64,000 bases of DNA from Nodularia spumigena CCY9414 (lineage in GTDB: Bacteria; Cyanobacteriota; Cyanobacteriia; Cyanobacteriales; Nostocaceae). The DNA lies in contig NZ_CP007203.1 of the NCBI RefSeq assembly GCF_000340565.2, positions 5,050,807-5,114,806 of the forward strand, read 5' to 3'. The position numbers were made by a program, and so were the translations under genes. Position 1 is the first letter of the stretch, and each line of letters begins with the position of its first letter. Of this stretch, positions 41,349 to 50,885 are shown one piece after another. The notes beneath the pieces were generated by a model. It made no database searches and was not told where the DNA came from. It saw nothing but the letters and a program-made list of their open reading frames with translations.

Positions 41349-41830
41349 TTATGGAGAATTAATAGTAAAGTGCCAGTTTAATAAACTGCGTAGTCGAAAA
41401 TTGCTAAAGTTACGAAATCCATATCCAAGTCGTTTAATCAACTTGAGTTTATTATTAAGGCCTTCCACAGTCCCACTGGTAGTTCTGCCATCAAAATAAC
41501 CGACTATTTCCCCAAACCATCTAACCATTGTCCCGATAGTTTTGGGAAATAATAACAGTGCATCATGCATCCAATCTAATGGACTTCTCCGAAAATGAAT
41601 ATAGAGATGTTGCATGCAACGTCTTTACAAGGGTTCTGGAAACCGCATATTTAATTTCTGGAGATGTCTAATAAATTAATGATGCTGTCTCCCCAAGATG
41701 TGGAGGATTCAAATATGTCTCTAAATTGTTCTTTCAAGGAGTGCATCTTCGCCAGAGTAGGAGATACTTCCTGAACAGACTTCAATCTTTCTTTTTCAAT
41801 GACCTCTTAATCTTCATAATCTGTCGATAT
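41349..41830 (-). pseudogene. ISL3-family transposase remnant carrying a MITE
   Basis: Two blocks of ISL3 transposase remain: VIEKERLKSVQEVSPTLAKM...SSTSWGDSIINLL (41803-41673) and LDWMHDALLLF...SGTVEGLNNKLKLIKRLGYG (41580-41349). An 89-bp MITE separates them. Removing it with one ATT duplication restores NLLDWMHD in frame. The upstream side is broken by a stop, and the N-terminal two thirds are missing. Confidence 0.85.
41581..41669. mobile_element. 89-bp MITE related to the IS5-like element at 14637-15776
   Basis: Ends are AGACATCTCCAGAAA and TTTTCGGAGAAGTCC read on the minus strand, close to the 15-bp ends of the IS5-like element. It is flanked by the same 3-bp duplication (ATT/AAT). The interior shows no similarity to the transposase. 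It sits inside an ISL3 remnant. Confidence 0.85.
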
Positions 41831-41848
41831 AGTTACAGATTACAGGAA

Positions 41849-42550
41849 CTATAACTTCCGCCAAGAAGCATATTGCAAGGCAAAATACCTCCATCTTGAA
41901 TCAGATTTTAAAAAAGGATTTTCAAGTAAACTGTAAATTGACATTAATAATTTAAATAGATATCTTGATTGTTGTAACTCCATCAGTGATACAGGATGTG
42001 AAACACAAAAATTAGCATTTGCCATATGTCTAGAAATCACATTGACAAACTCATCAGGAAACCACTCGATAACGTGTTCTTCGTCTAGAGGTCTCTCTGT
42101 GAATCTAACAGGTGTGCTGATTACTACTAGACCTCCTTTTCTAGTTACTCTAACTAATTCTTCTAAAAACTTATTCACGTCTGTCAAATGTTCTATAACA
42201 TCGCTAGAAACTACGATGTCAAAGGTCTGATCTGTCCACGGTAAGGCATAGACGCTGCCTTGCCTAAAATCTATTTTCAAACAAGGATCTGAATTTAGCT
42301 GTGCATAGCGAATGGCTTCTAAGGAGTAATCAATGCCGGATGTCTGGCAACCTTGTCGAGCCAGCATATTAGTTAAAACACCATCTCCACAGCCGACATC
42401 TAAAATTTTTGAGCCTTTCAGATTTCCAAAATTCTCCTTAATCAGCGAACAAACCTTGATATAGCGTCCTAAAACAAAAGGGTTTCTCTTGAAAGGATTC
42501 TTGGATACTTGTTCCCAATGATATGCTCCTCTGTGCTTATATTTATGAAA
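41849..42550 (-). pseudogene. Class I methyltransferase without a start codon
   Basis: The frame is open from 42550 to 41849 and contains RGAYHWEQVSKNPFKRNPFV, then motif I SKILDVGCGDGVLTNML, then FDIVVSSDVIEHLTDV. The first ATG (42367) lies after motif I, so a protein from it would lack the SAM site. No ATG, GTG or TTG is present between the upstream TAA and motif I. The 5' end was probably lost when neighbouring DNA was inserted or deleted. A non-canonical start cannot be excluded. Confidence 0.7.
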
Positions 42551-42617
42551 TTAATTTGATTTTATCAAAGCAGATCTCCTAACTTTAAGTACATTTAATC
42601 ATTTAATCATTCAATTC

Positions 42618-44837
42618 CTATGTCCAGGGTCTGACCAAGTTAAACTTATCTTGCCAACCCATTATTTCCGTAATCAAAACAATTCCCCATATCATCAACA
42701 CTGTCCCATGCACATCTGGTTCTGCCATACCTGTAGTTATTCTAGCGTTATAGTAATTATGGTTAGCCCCTGTAGAATAAAAGGAAAATCCACCCTGCCA
42801 AGGCCAGTAGTGGGATCGATAGCGACACAAGCGGTCAAGACAATAAGCCCGTATTTCTTCCAGTCGGTAAGTGGTCAATTTCTGGCAACGATGCAGAACA
42901 CAGATTACATTAAAGTGATCGCAGGCTTGTTTATCATTCACCGCAGCTAGACAAAGATCAATTAGCCCTTCAGGGTTGGCAAGATTCTCAATTTCTGCTG
43001 CATCTAGTGCCGTCACCATTTTCATAGCTCCGTTGACTTTTTGCTGCACTGAAACTGCAGCATCCTTGGCATACCATGCACCGTCTTCTTGACGGTAGCA
43101 TTCTTCAACATACTGTAAAACGTCTTCGGTTGACCAATCGCTCTTAATGCCAAACCATAAAAAGTGACGCTGTATAAAGAAGGCTAAATGACTAATGTGA
43201 GAGCCTGCATGCCAAGGATTTGTCCAATCTAAACTCTGAATATAATCCTCGACTCCTTGCATTGTAGAGGGAATTTCATCAAAAGGTTTATCTGGCTTGG
43301 TTCCCAAACACTGTAAAGCAGCGAAGGACTGACGAGTTTCAGCGCGAACTGTTTGAACTACCCTAAGGTTTGCAGTATCACGATTTTTGAAAGCAGTCCA
43401 TAAACGCCTGAGTCGGCTATGTTGTACTACCCAAGGATCGGAAATTGAGCCATCTTGACTCGCAAATGAGCGAATGTGTTCTGATAATACCTGTCTTTCG
43501 GTGGTATCTAGCAAATTAGCCATAAAACGAATCTTAGCAACAAACGCACTTGCGGCCAAGCTAGGCTTAGGCTGCAAATCACCGCTATAACTATAGCGGT
43601 AGAGGCGAGATTCGGCAGGGTGTCGCATGCTGCTTAAGAAAACAGGCAACCGCTCCAGCACACCGTCTAACCATTGCAAAGCCTGAGATTCATTCCAGAG
43701 TGAATCTCCCCTTGGTTCCCAGCTAGCTTGACGCAAGGCAGCAATATTCCGATAGAAGCGATCTTCTCTCAACCCCCTTGGGATAATAGTAGATATCTGT
43801 CGGGTGATTCTCGATCCATAGCGTTGTTTAGCAACTGTCGTTAGCAGTTTTGCAGTATCCATGAAAGTTGCTCTAGAACTCGGCTGCTTCTGTGCTTTGC
43901 ACGATTCCCATACTTCAGTTGCAAAATCAAGATATCTTTGAGTAATTTCATCCATACTGGGAACCGCAATCGCTGCTCGATAAAGATTCAAATCACTAGC
44001 ACATTGTTCTATTGCACTCAAAACATCTCTTTGTCCATGAAATAAAACTCCACCTTGATTCACTAATTCTGGATGTCCACCGCTGCATCGGGCGACTGCT
44101 GGCAAGCCAGAACTCAACGCTTCGATTAAGGAATTAGAACAAGGATCATCTACACTAGCGGTTATATAAAAATCATGTTCTCGTAAGACTTCACCAAGTT
44201 CTTTACTGCACAAAGGAGAAAGTTGAGTAATATTTCTAAACTCAGTAGGACTGTTTCCAATAAAGGTCATTTCATAGCGACTAAAATCGAGATACTGATC
44301 AAGGTAACTGTAAATGTCAAAACCTTTTCGCCAGTTAGATGACCAGCTAGTTGCAACTATACGGATTCGTCGATCAGGCAACAATGAGGAACATTGAGTT
44401 TTTGGGAAAAATAATAGCGGATTACAGGCATTAGGAATAGTTATACTGGGCTTATCAATACCGATACCAAATGTGTAACATATCTCACGACTCCAAGCAG
44501 ACTGATAGATAGTAGCATCAGCTATTTGATTATTGAAAATGCCTATGCTATAATCAATCTCTATACTGCGAGCACAGCCTCGCGCTACCGATAAAGGTCC
44601 ATCAACACGATGAATAACTATCAAGTTGTTACTCTTTTTTGCTTTGAGTTGGGAGACCTGACGATACAAACGGCCAGCCGAACCAAAAGGATAGCTATTG
44701 AATAGTAAAACATCAGCTTTTTCTAGTCTATCAACATAAACTTGTCTGCCGAGCAATTGATCGCGCAAAGCGGAGAGAAACTGATTCCCACCTCCGTGAG
44801 GCTTATCAGTGAGTGGAAACGCAATGTGAATTTTCAT
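42618..44837 (-). CDS. Two-domain glycosyltransferase (GT4 plus helical C-terminal domain)
   Basis: The N-terminal 320 residues form a GT4-like enzyme (MKIHIAFPLTDKPHGGGNQF; ASVDDPCSNSLIEALSSGLPAV). The C-terminal 400 residues are helical with repeated W-containing helices (RLRRLWTAFKNRD, GAWYAKDAAVSVQQKV, WPWQGGFSFYSTGANHNYYN), resembling alpha-alpha toroid domains of the terpenoid-cyclase/prenyltransferase shape. I do not recognise a named family for it. The protein is about twice as long as ordinary GT4 enzymes. It lies 6 bp downstream of another GT gene. Confidence 0.75.
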   Translation of the reverse strand: MKIHIAFPLTDKPHGGGNQFLSALRDQLLGRQVYVDRLEKADVLLFNSYPFGSAGRLYRQVSQLKAKKSNNLIVIHRVDGPLSVARGCARSIEIDYSIGIFNNQIADATIYQSAWSREICYTFGIGIDKPSITIPNACNPLLFFPKTQCSSLLPDRRIRIVATSWSSNWRKGFDIYSYLDQYLDFSRYEMTFIGNSPTEFRNITQLSPLCSKELGEVLREHDFYITASVDDPCSNSLIEALSSGLPAVARCSGGHPELVNQGGVLFHGQRDVLSAIEQCASDLNLYRAAIAVPSMDEITQRYLDFATEVWESCKAQKQPSSRATFMDTAKLLTTVAKQRYGSRITRQISTIIPRGLREDRFYRNIAALRQASWEPRGDSLWNESQALQWLDGVLERLPVFLSSMRHPAESRLYRYSYSGDLQPKPSLAASAFVAKIRFMANLLDTTERQVLSEHIRSFASQDGSISDPWVVQHSRLRRLWTAFKNRDTANLRVVQTVRAETRQSFAALQCLGTKPDKPFDEIPSTMQGVEDYIQSLDWTNPWHAGSHISHLAFFIQRHFLWFGIKSDWSTEDVLQYVEECYRQEDGAWYAKDAAVSVQQKVNGAMKMVTALDAAEIENLANPEGLIDLCLAAVNDKQACDHFNVICVLHRCQKLTTYRLEEIRAYCLDRLCRYRSHYWPWQGGFSFYSTGANHNYYNARITTGMAEPDVHGTVLMIWGIVLITEIMGWQDKFNLVRPWT

Positions 44838-44843
44838 TCAATT

Positions 44844-45875
44844 TTATTTGGTGACTAAAGGTAAGAAGAAATCGTACCAGAGTTTTTGTTGTTTGTTTTT
44901 GTTATAGGCATTAAGTTCTGCTGTTTGCCGAGCAGTTTGCACAAGGCTATTAATGCCCTCTGATTTTTCGACTGCCTGAAAAGTATATTCTGCCAATGCT
45001 TCTACATCTGATACATCCACTAACCAACCATTAACTCCATGTTGTATTAAATCTTGTGCTTGTCCTACCCTTGTGCTTACCAAGGGGACTCCACTAGCCA
45101 TCGCCTCTAAGACAGCTTTTGGTCCACCCTCTTCACGAGAAGCAATAATATATGCGTCTAGTACTTGATAGTAATTGCCAATCTCTCGATAATCATTGAG
45201 TACATAATGACGATAAGGAACTTTCAGATCTTCAAGGCCTCTCTTCATATAGCCCCGGCTAGGACCTGTCAGTAGCACTAAGAGTTCAGGAATCTGACTC
45301 TTTAATATTTCAATTGCTTTCAGAAAAATATCGGGTCCTTTAATATATTTAGGTTCATTACCATCACCCCAACCATTGCCATCCTTCTGGAAAGAACCTA
45401 TAACAACTGCTGATTGAGGAATATTATACTTTTCTCGCAGCAGTTTCTTTGTCGTAAGAGACTTAAAGGGGAACCAATCAAGATTAATGCCAATAGGGAT
45501 TCGAAAAACTTTCTGATCAAAGCCTTCATTTTTCAATAAAGTTTCAATTCCAGAGTGAGGAACACGAATACGATGAAAGTGATGTTTTCTCCTTTTCAAG
45601 GTATCTAGCAATGGGGAGAACTCAGGCGAAATGGAAGGATCGCCGTGGTAATAATCAAATGCTAACCTATTTCCAAGAAAATGATAAATTACGCTCTTAT
45701 AACTAGCCGCAAAATATTTAGAAGGAAGATAACAGACTTGTCGATAAGATATACGATTACACTTTACTTCAAAGTCAAGTTCGGATAATATTTGTTTAAG
45801 TGCTTTATTTTCCCAAGAAGTGACCCATCTACTGTTGTCGGGAAGAAGATTAATCTGCGTATAGGATTTAGACAT
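44844..45875 (-). CDS. Glycosyltransferase family 4
   Basis: The C-terminal part has IIASREEGGPKAVLEAMASGVPLVSTRVGQAQDLI, the E-x7-E sugar-nucleotide loop, and LVLLTGPSRGYMKRGLE. The N-terminal domain is less conserved (AFDYYHGDPSISPEF). Length is 343 aa. It heads the tightly spaced pair with the two-domain transferase. Confidence 0.88.
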   Translation of the reverse strand: MSKSYTQINLLPDNSRWVTSWENKALKQILSELDFEVKCNRISYRQVCYLPSKYFAASYKSVIYHFLGNRLAFDYYHGDPSISPEFSPLLDTLKRRKHHFHRIRVPHSGIETLLKNEGFDQKVFRIPIGINLDWFPFKSLTTKKLLREKYNIPQSAVVIGSFQKDGNGWGDGNEPKYIKGPDIFLKAIEILKSQIPELLVLLTGPSRGYMKRGLEDLKVPYRHYVLNDYREIGNYYQVLDAYIIASREEGGPKAVLEAMASGVPLVSTRVGQAQDLIQHGVNGWLVDVSDVEALAEYTFQAVEKSEGINSLVQTARQTAELNAYNKNKQQKLWYDFFLPLVTK

Positions 45876-46389
45876 TATAGGTCTTACTTAGGGTTTGCTG
45901 CAAAAGTTATCTGTGAAGGCTAGGTGACAGGTGACAGGTGACAGTTTCAAGAGTTGGATAGGAACGATTTTTTCTTTAAGTAGGAATTAAGTGCAAGGTT
46001 TTTCAGTTGCCACCTCAGAAAAGCTTGCACTTTTTGAAAATCAAAATAGCTAAAACCGTTTACATGTAAGGTTTTTGGATTTATTCACCAAGCCCTACTT
46101 AAGGGAAGGAAATGGCATCTATTGTAGTTCTTGATTCAGTGAAATACAAATTTCCCCAGCTTCAGCCTCCCAGCTTTTCACTCTCCAAGCTCCATCCTTT
46201 CCCCCCCTTATAATGGAATTTAGAGGGGGATCGCCATGTACTTCATTCAAGTGAAAACCGCCTCATGACGTTTTCCAAGAAAATTCAGTGATGTAACGTA
46301 CCTATCGAATTGAGTTTGAAATACGCACGTACCAGTACGCTATGGACTCAGCAAACCTAGCTTTGGGCGTTCGCTAGATAGTATCGCAT
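45876..46389. other. Gene-poor spacer in the exopolysaccharide locus
   Basis: This spacer has a short AGGTGAC tandem repeat (45921-45942) and a G/T-rich stretch near 46200-46230. I see no coding frame or RNA gene. A promoter for the gene at 45875 is likely here but is not evident. Confidence 0.6.
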
Positions 46390-47031
46390 TCATTTTACCA
46401 CAAAAATAGCAAATCCAGTTGTCATATAAGGTTTAGTATAATAAAAACTCTTGTCAAGCATCTGGAAAAAACGACTTGACAACCGATGTAGGCGGAAGCC
46501 AATTTTATTAAAAATACTGCTTCTTTGTGGTGAACGGCATAAACTTGAGTACCACAAGTCATGAATGACTGAGAAAACCCCCCCCATAGGGCTGATCTCA
46601 ATCTCTGTAAAGCCTACTTTTTTCAAAACTTGATGCAACTTTGCGTCTGTCCAGCGTTGATAATCATAAGGATCAGCATGAACCTGATAAAGAAACGGCA
46701 TCGTAATCCAGCCCTTACCGCCTGGTTTAAGCAATCTGAACGCCTCTTTCAGAACAACTTCAGGAGCCTCTAGATGTTCAAGCACCTCACAAAGTAAAAA
46801 TCCATCGACAGATGAGTCAGGTAATGGAATTGCCTCAGCACTACAACAAAAATCAGGGTTTGTTGTTTGGTCAATGTTGATATACCTCCAAGTCGATACC
46901 TGCTTTATGGGTGGACGGAAATTACCACGCTTGTTATTTTTTTTGCCCCCAATATCCAGAATGTCACCAGACATAAACGGTATTTGATCATTTAGAAATT
47001 TATCCACAAGATATCTCCTTTGAGTTGCCAT
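46390..47031 (-). CDS. Class I SAM-dependent methyltransferase
   Basis: ILDIGGKKNNKRGNFRPP is an unusual motif I (DIGG), followed by the Methyltransf_11 core PLPDSSVDGFLLCEVLEHL and LLKPGGKGWITMPFLY. It probably acts on a sugar or lipid-linked intermediate. The gene has 213 codons and is separated by 52 bp from the ABC exporter gene. Confidence 0.82.
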   Translation of the reverse strand: MATQRRYLVDKFLNDQIPFMSGDILDIGGKKNNKRGNFRPPIKQVSTWRYINIDQTTNPDFCCSAEAIPLPDSSVDGFLLCEVLEHLEAPEVVLKEAFRLLKPGGKGWITMPFLYQVHADPYDYQRWTDAKLHQVLKKVGFTEIEISPMGGVFSVIHDLWYSSLCRSPQRSSIFNKIGFRLHRLSSRFFQMLDKSFYYTKPYMTTGFAIFVVK

Positions 47032-47083
47032 AAAATACCTTTAATTTCTGTTGATGTTGTTTGCCAACCTGAGTTTTCTATAC

Positions 47084-48916
47084 TTAATTTCCCTTCAAAG
47101 CCATAGCCCGAAAACTGCCACTATTAGCCAGCAATTCTTCATAAGTTCCCTGTGCTGCCAACCGACCCTGAACCAACTGAAAAATGCGATCGCATTTCTG
47201 CACCGTCGTCAACCGATGGGCAATTAAAATCACCGTCAGTTGATGACTTAACCCCTCAATAGCCGCCATCACCTCCCGTTCTGTCTCATTATCCAAGGCA
47301 CTGGTCGCCTCATCTAACACAATCACTGATGCCCGCTTATACAATGCCCTAGCAATGCCAATACGCTGCCGTTGACCCCCTGACAAACGAATTCCTCGTT
47401 CTCCTACTATTTCTCCATAACCTTCTGGGCGGCTTTCAATGAACTCGGCAATTTGAGCTAATCGTGCCGCTTGTCGCACCCGCTCCAGATCAATTTCACT
47501 GCGGGGAATCCCAAAGGCGATATTCTCTGCCACAGTAGCATCACTGAGAAAAATACTCTGGGGTACATGGGCAATGGTACGCTGCCAACGGTGTAACCGT
47601 TCCCCTGTCAGGGCTGCGCCATCCACCAATACTTCCCCCTGTTCTGGCTGTAATAGACCCAAAATAATATCCGCAGTAGTACTCTTACCACTACCGGTAG
47701 TTCCTACAAAACCAACTGTAGTATTAGCCTTAATCTGTAAACATAGGTCTTGTAATACCCAAGGTGTAGATTCTGTATAACGAAACCACACCCCCTGTAA
47801 GCGCAATTCATTGTCTAGAGGTTGACCCACCCCAGAACCCACGGGAACCAGGGACACAGGCATGGACAATCTCCGCAATACGTTTTGCAGAGATACCTGA
47901 TTCCCACGTATATTAACCAAGGCATTAAAGTTAGCCTGCAATGCCGGCAATAACCGATTGGCTGCCAAGGTCAAAGCCCCCAATGTGGGTACTACTTGAG
48001 CTAACTGCTGCTGATCATAGGCCATGGCCACAGCCATGAGGGCAATGGTGACCATAGCCACAGCCTCTATTAAAAACCGGGGACACACACCAATGAAGGC
48101 ATTATTTGCGATCGCCACACGGGTGGGACGATAGGCCTGATCATAGCGGGTGATAAACATCCCCTGATTACTCTCAAGCAACACATCCCGAATCCCTCCT
48201 AATCCCTCTTGGAGATATTTCACCACAAACCGACTTTGACTACTGATGGTCTTGCTATTGCGGGCTAGTGCGCGACGAGTGATCCGCAGCAAAATAACAT
48301 AAGTTATCCCCAAAACTGCCGCTGTACCTAGGGCAACTCCCAGATTAATTGCCAAAATTGACAGCCCCAGTGCTAGTACAATTATACTATTAACTACCAG
48401 ATTCAGAACAGCTGGCAAAACGGATGAACTCACACTCTGAAGATCCTGGGTAATATCGGCAATTAATTCATTACTACTATGACGCACATGAAAACTGTAA
48501 GGTTGTAACAGGGTACGACGATACACTTCACAACTCAAATCACTGGACACCATTGCCGCAAACCGTAACTGCCAGCGCAATGTCAGCAGTCGCAACCCAT
48601 TAGCCAAGACTACTGCCGTTCCAAAGCTCCCCCCTAACCACGCCACCAGTTGAAAAGTCTTAGTTACCCCTAACTGCACCCAAAGGGGTTGTAAAGTCGG
48701 ATTTTGCAGCACACCCTCGGCATTACTCAATGCCCCTAGAAATGGTAACACAGCCCCCAAGCTCACTACCTCACTTGCCGCAGTCACTACCATCAGCATT
48801 AGTAACCATAACATTTGTCTTCTCCGAGCCAAAGGTAACAAATGATATAGTTGCCGGAGGTTTTGTATTAAGGATGCTTGTTTTTCTATCCTCTGAGAGG
48901 ATGTTTGGAAAGTCAT
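47084..48916 (-). CDS. ABC exporter (fused permease-ATPase), MsbA/PglK type
   Basis: Six membrane helices (about residues 20-300) are followed by an ATPase domain with Walker A GTTGSGKST, signature LSGGQRQRIG and Walker B VIVLDEATSALD. I take MTFQTSSQRIEKQASL (48916) as the start; an upstream in-frame ATG would add 43 residues that look like non-coding repeat sequence. It may flip lipid-linked oligosaccharide, as PglK does. That would explain the lack of a Wzx flippase here. Confidence 0.88.
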   Translation of the reverse strand: MTFQTSSQRIEKQASLIQNLRQLYHLLPLARRRQMLWLLMLMVVTAASEVVSLGAVLPFLGALSNAEGVLQNPTLQPLWVQLGVTKTFQLVAWLGGSFGTAVVLANGLRLLTLRWQLRFAAMVSSDLSCEVYRRTLLQPYSFHVRHSSNELIADITQDLQSVSSSVLPAVLNLVVNSIIVLALGLSILAINLGVALGTAAVLGITYVILLRITRRALARNSKTISSQSRFVVKYLQEGLGGIRDVLLESNQGMFITRYDQAYRPTRVAIANNAFIGVCPRFLIEAVAMVTIALMAVAMAYDQQQLAQVVPTLGALTLAANRLLPALQANFNALVNIRGNQVSLQNVLRRLSMPVSLVPVGSGVGQPLDNELRLQGVWFRYTESTPWVLQDLCLQIKANTTVGFVGTTGSGKSTTADIILGLLQPEQGEVLVDGAALTGERLHRWQRTIAHVPQSIFLSDATVAENIAFGIPRSEIDLERVRQAARLAQIAEFIESRPEGYGEIVGERGIRLSGGQRQRIGIARALYKRASVIVLDEATSALDNETEREVMAAIEGLSHQLTVILIAHRLTTVQKCDRIFQLVQGRLAAQGTYEELLANSGSFRAMALKGN

Positions 48917-49160
48917 GATTAGTGTAGTGTATCGAATATTATTTGACCCCAACCTAACCCTCCCCTTGTAAGGGGAGGGGAATGGATTTGATTGTTTTTT
49001 GTGTGTTGGGTGTGTTCCCTGTTCCGTTACATAAAACTTACTCAAACTTACCTATTTAGACTTTTCTATAATAGATAACTTGTACTAGATGGGGTTTGAA
49101 GTTTACTTTCTGCTTCATCCTGGTAATGTCGGCATTATCCAGTCCACAGACTAACACTGT

Positions 49161-50261
49161 CTAACTGACAGCTTTTGACAAATCAATTTTTGATAAATTG
49201 ATAGCTGCGTTTAAATCTCTATCACACTCAAAACCGCAATTTTCACATTGAAAAACTCTTTCGTTAAGTGTGAGATTTTCTTTTTTAGTTCCGCAATTAG
49301 AACAAGTTTTAGAACTGGGATACCATCTATCAACCACGACAAGTTCAGAACTATACAATTCACACTTGTAGGTTAGTTGACGACGAAACTCATGAAATCC
49401 CATATCGGAGATTGCTTTTGCTAATTTCCTGTTTGCCAACATTCCAGATACGTTTAAATCTTCGATTACCACTTTGCCGTGGTTCTTGGCTAATAAAGTA
49501 GTAAGTTTGTGTAATGTATCTTTACGAATGTTGGCAATCTTCAGATGCAATTTAGCAATTTTTAGTTGTGCTTTTCTCCAATTGTTTGAATTGATAACTT
49601 TATTTCTGTTTAACCATTGCAACCTGCTTAATTTAGATTCATATTTTTTGTAAGACTTTGCACCTTCTATAATTTCACCTGTTGATAGAGTAGCTAAATT
49701 TTTTACACCTAAGTCTACTCCCACAACTTTGAGGTTTTTATTATCTTGTTTTTCTACATCAAATCTAAAACTAATAAACCATCTATTAGCCTTACGACTA
49801 ATGGTTACTGATTTAATTTCTTTTTGAGGTAGTCTTTCATAAGTTTGGAGAACTCCTATCTTCGGTACTTGTATTTTATTTGACTCTAAATTTTTGACAC
49901 TACCCTCTAAGGTAAAGCTATCATGTTTACCCTTTCTCTTAAATTTAGGCACTCCTGATATTTTTTTAAAGCACCTATCCCATGCTGTTTTTAAAGCTCG
50001 TAGAGCTTCTTGTGGTGCTGATTTTGAACATTCGTAATACCAGGGATTTTCACTTTTTACTAATGCTACTAACCATTTATGTAAATCAATAGCAGTAGGA
50101 AATTTTATTTTGGAATTAGGATTTAACTTATTGTGATCTAATATCTGTTTGGTAAGAGCTAATCCCCAATTCCAAGCATGACGAGCAACACCACAATGTT
50201 GAAGTAGTTGGGTACGCTGATGGTTATTGATTTTTAACTCAGTTTTAAAGCCGAACAGCAA
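49161..50261 (-). CDS. tnpB: TnpB RNA-guided nuclease (IS607 type)
   Basis: The 366-aa protein has RuvC I GVDLGVKNLATLS (D183), RuvC II KVVIEDLNVSG (E267), zinc ribbon CSNCG...CENCG (C320/C323/C339/C342) and RuvC III CDRDLNAAINL (D349). All catalytic and zinc residues are present, so it may be active. The guide RNA of TnpB comes from the 3' end of the gene and beyond, here about 49250 down to about 49080. Confidence 0.93.
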   Translation of the reverse strand: MLFGFKTELKINNHQRTQLLQHCGVARHAWNWGLALTKQILDHNKLNPNSKIKFPTAIDLHKWLVALVKSENPWYYECSKSAPQEALRALKTAWDRCFKKISGVPKFKRKGKHDSFTLEGSVKNLESNKIQVPKIGVLQTYERLPQKEIKSVTISRKANRWFISFRFDVEKQDNKNLKVVGVDLGVKNLATLSTGEIIEGAKSYKKYESKLSRLQWLNRNKVINSNNWRKAQLKIAKLHLKIANIRKDTLHKLTTLLAKNHGKVVIEDLNVSGMLANRKLAKAISDMGFHEFRRQLTYKCELYSSELVVVDRWYPSSKTCSNCGTKKENLTLNERVFQCENCGFECDRDLNAAINLSKIDLSKAVS

Positions 50262-50868
50262 CTTCTTTCAACTCCTCTATAATTTTCTTGTTTTTGTGAC
50301 TTCTAGATCCATACAGTCTGGCACTAAAAACTGTAATTATTTCTAAAACATCTTGAGCTAAGTCTTCTTCAAAAGTTGAGTCTTCAGTTCTATTGATAAT
50401 TACTATTTCTGTTCCAAAATGTTCACACAAACTAAAAATTAATTCACTACCAAATCTCAATAGTCTATCTTTATGGGTTAAAACAAGACGTTCAAGTTTA
50501 CTATCAACAATTAATCGGATTAATCTCTTTAATCCTTTTTTGCTGTAGTTTAAGCCTGAACCTAAGTCTTCTATAATTTCAAATTGCCAACCATTTTGAG
50601 CGCAAAATAATTCAACAACTTGCTTTTGTCTTTCTAGGTCTTCTTTTTGGTCATGGCTAGAAACTCGACAGTAACCAATGGTGTAAGATAAATCAGGCTT
50701 GATTCCTAACAATTGAGCTAAATCATATCTTCTATGACCACTAGCTGTTCTTTCGGGAATTAATTTACCTTCTGTTTCCCATCTTCTGAGTGTGGAAACA
50801 CTTACACCTTTTAACTTTGCTGCTTCAGATATAGATAACTTACTCATATAACTACTATAGCATAGCAT
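50245..50868 (-). CDS. tnpA: IS607 serine recombinase TnpA
   Basis: The MerR-like N-terminus (LSISEAAKLKGVSVSTLRRWE, SGHRRYDLAQ) is followed by a serine-recombinase catalytic domain (IGYCRVSSHDQKEDLERQ, nucleophile Ser in CRVSS; VLTHKDRLLRFGSELIF). No frame disruption is seen. An alternative start MSKLSISEAA at 50847 is preferred over 50868 on similarity to other IS607 recombinases. Confidence 0.9.
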   Translation of the reverse strand: MLCYSSYMSKLSISEAAKLKGVSVSTLRRWETEGKLIPERTASGHRRYDLAQLLGIKPDLSYTIGYCRVSSHDQKEDLERQKQVVELFCAQNGWQFEIIEDLGSGLNYSKKGLKRLIRLIVDSKLERLVLTHKDRLLRFGSELIFSLCEHFGTEIVIINRTEDSTFEEDLAQDVLEIITVFSARLYGSRSHKNKKIIEELKEVAVRL

Positions 50869-50885
50869 TTAAGTAGTTATGAGTA
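50840..50885. promoter_or_regulatory. Inverted repeat overlapping the tnpA start
   Basis: TTACTCAT(AT)AACTACT at 50840-50856 is inverted as AGTAGTTATGAGTAA at 50871-50885 with a short A+T-rich centre. It covers the tnpA start region and could be an operator, a recombinase binding site or the element end. Confidence 0.6.

Larger units (their letters stand above)
49161..50868 (-). mobile_element. IS607-family element (tnpA-tnpB)
   Basis: An IS607 serine recombinase and an intact TnpB overlap by 17 nt. The gene span is given; the true ends extend further, about 100 bp beyond tnpB where the omega-RNA should end, and to the inverted repeat at 50840-50885. It differs from the IS607-like element at 13103-16417 in both proteins. 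Confidence 0.8.
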
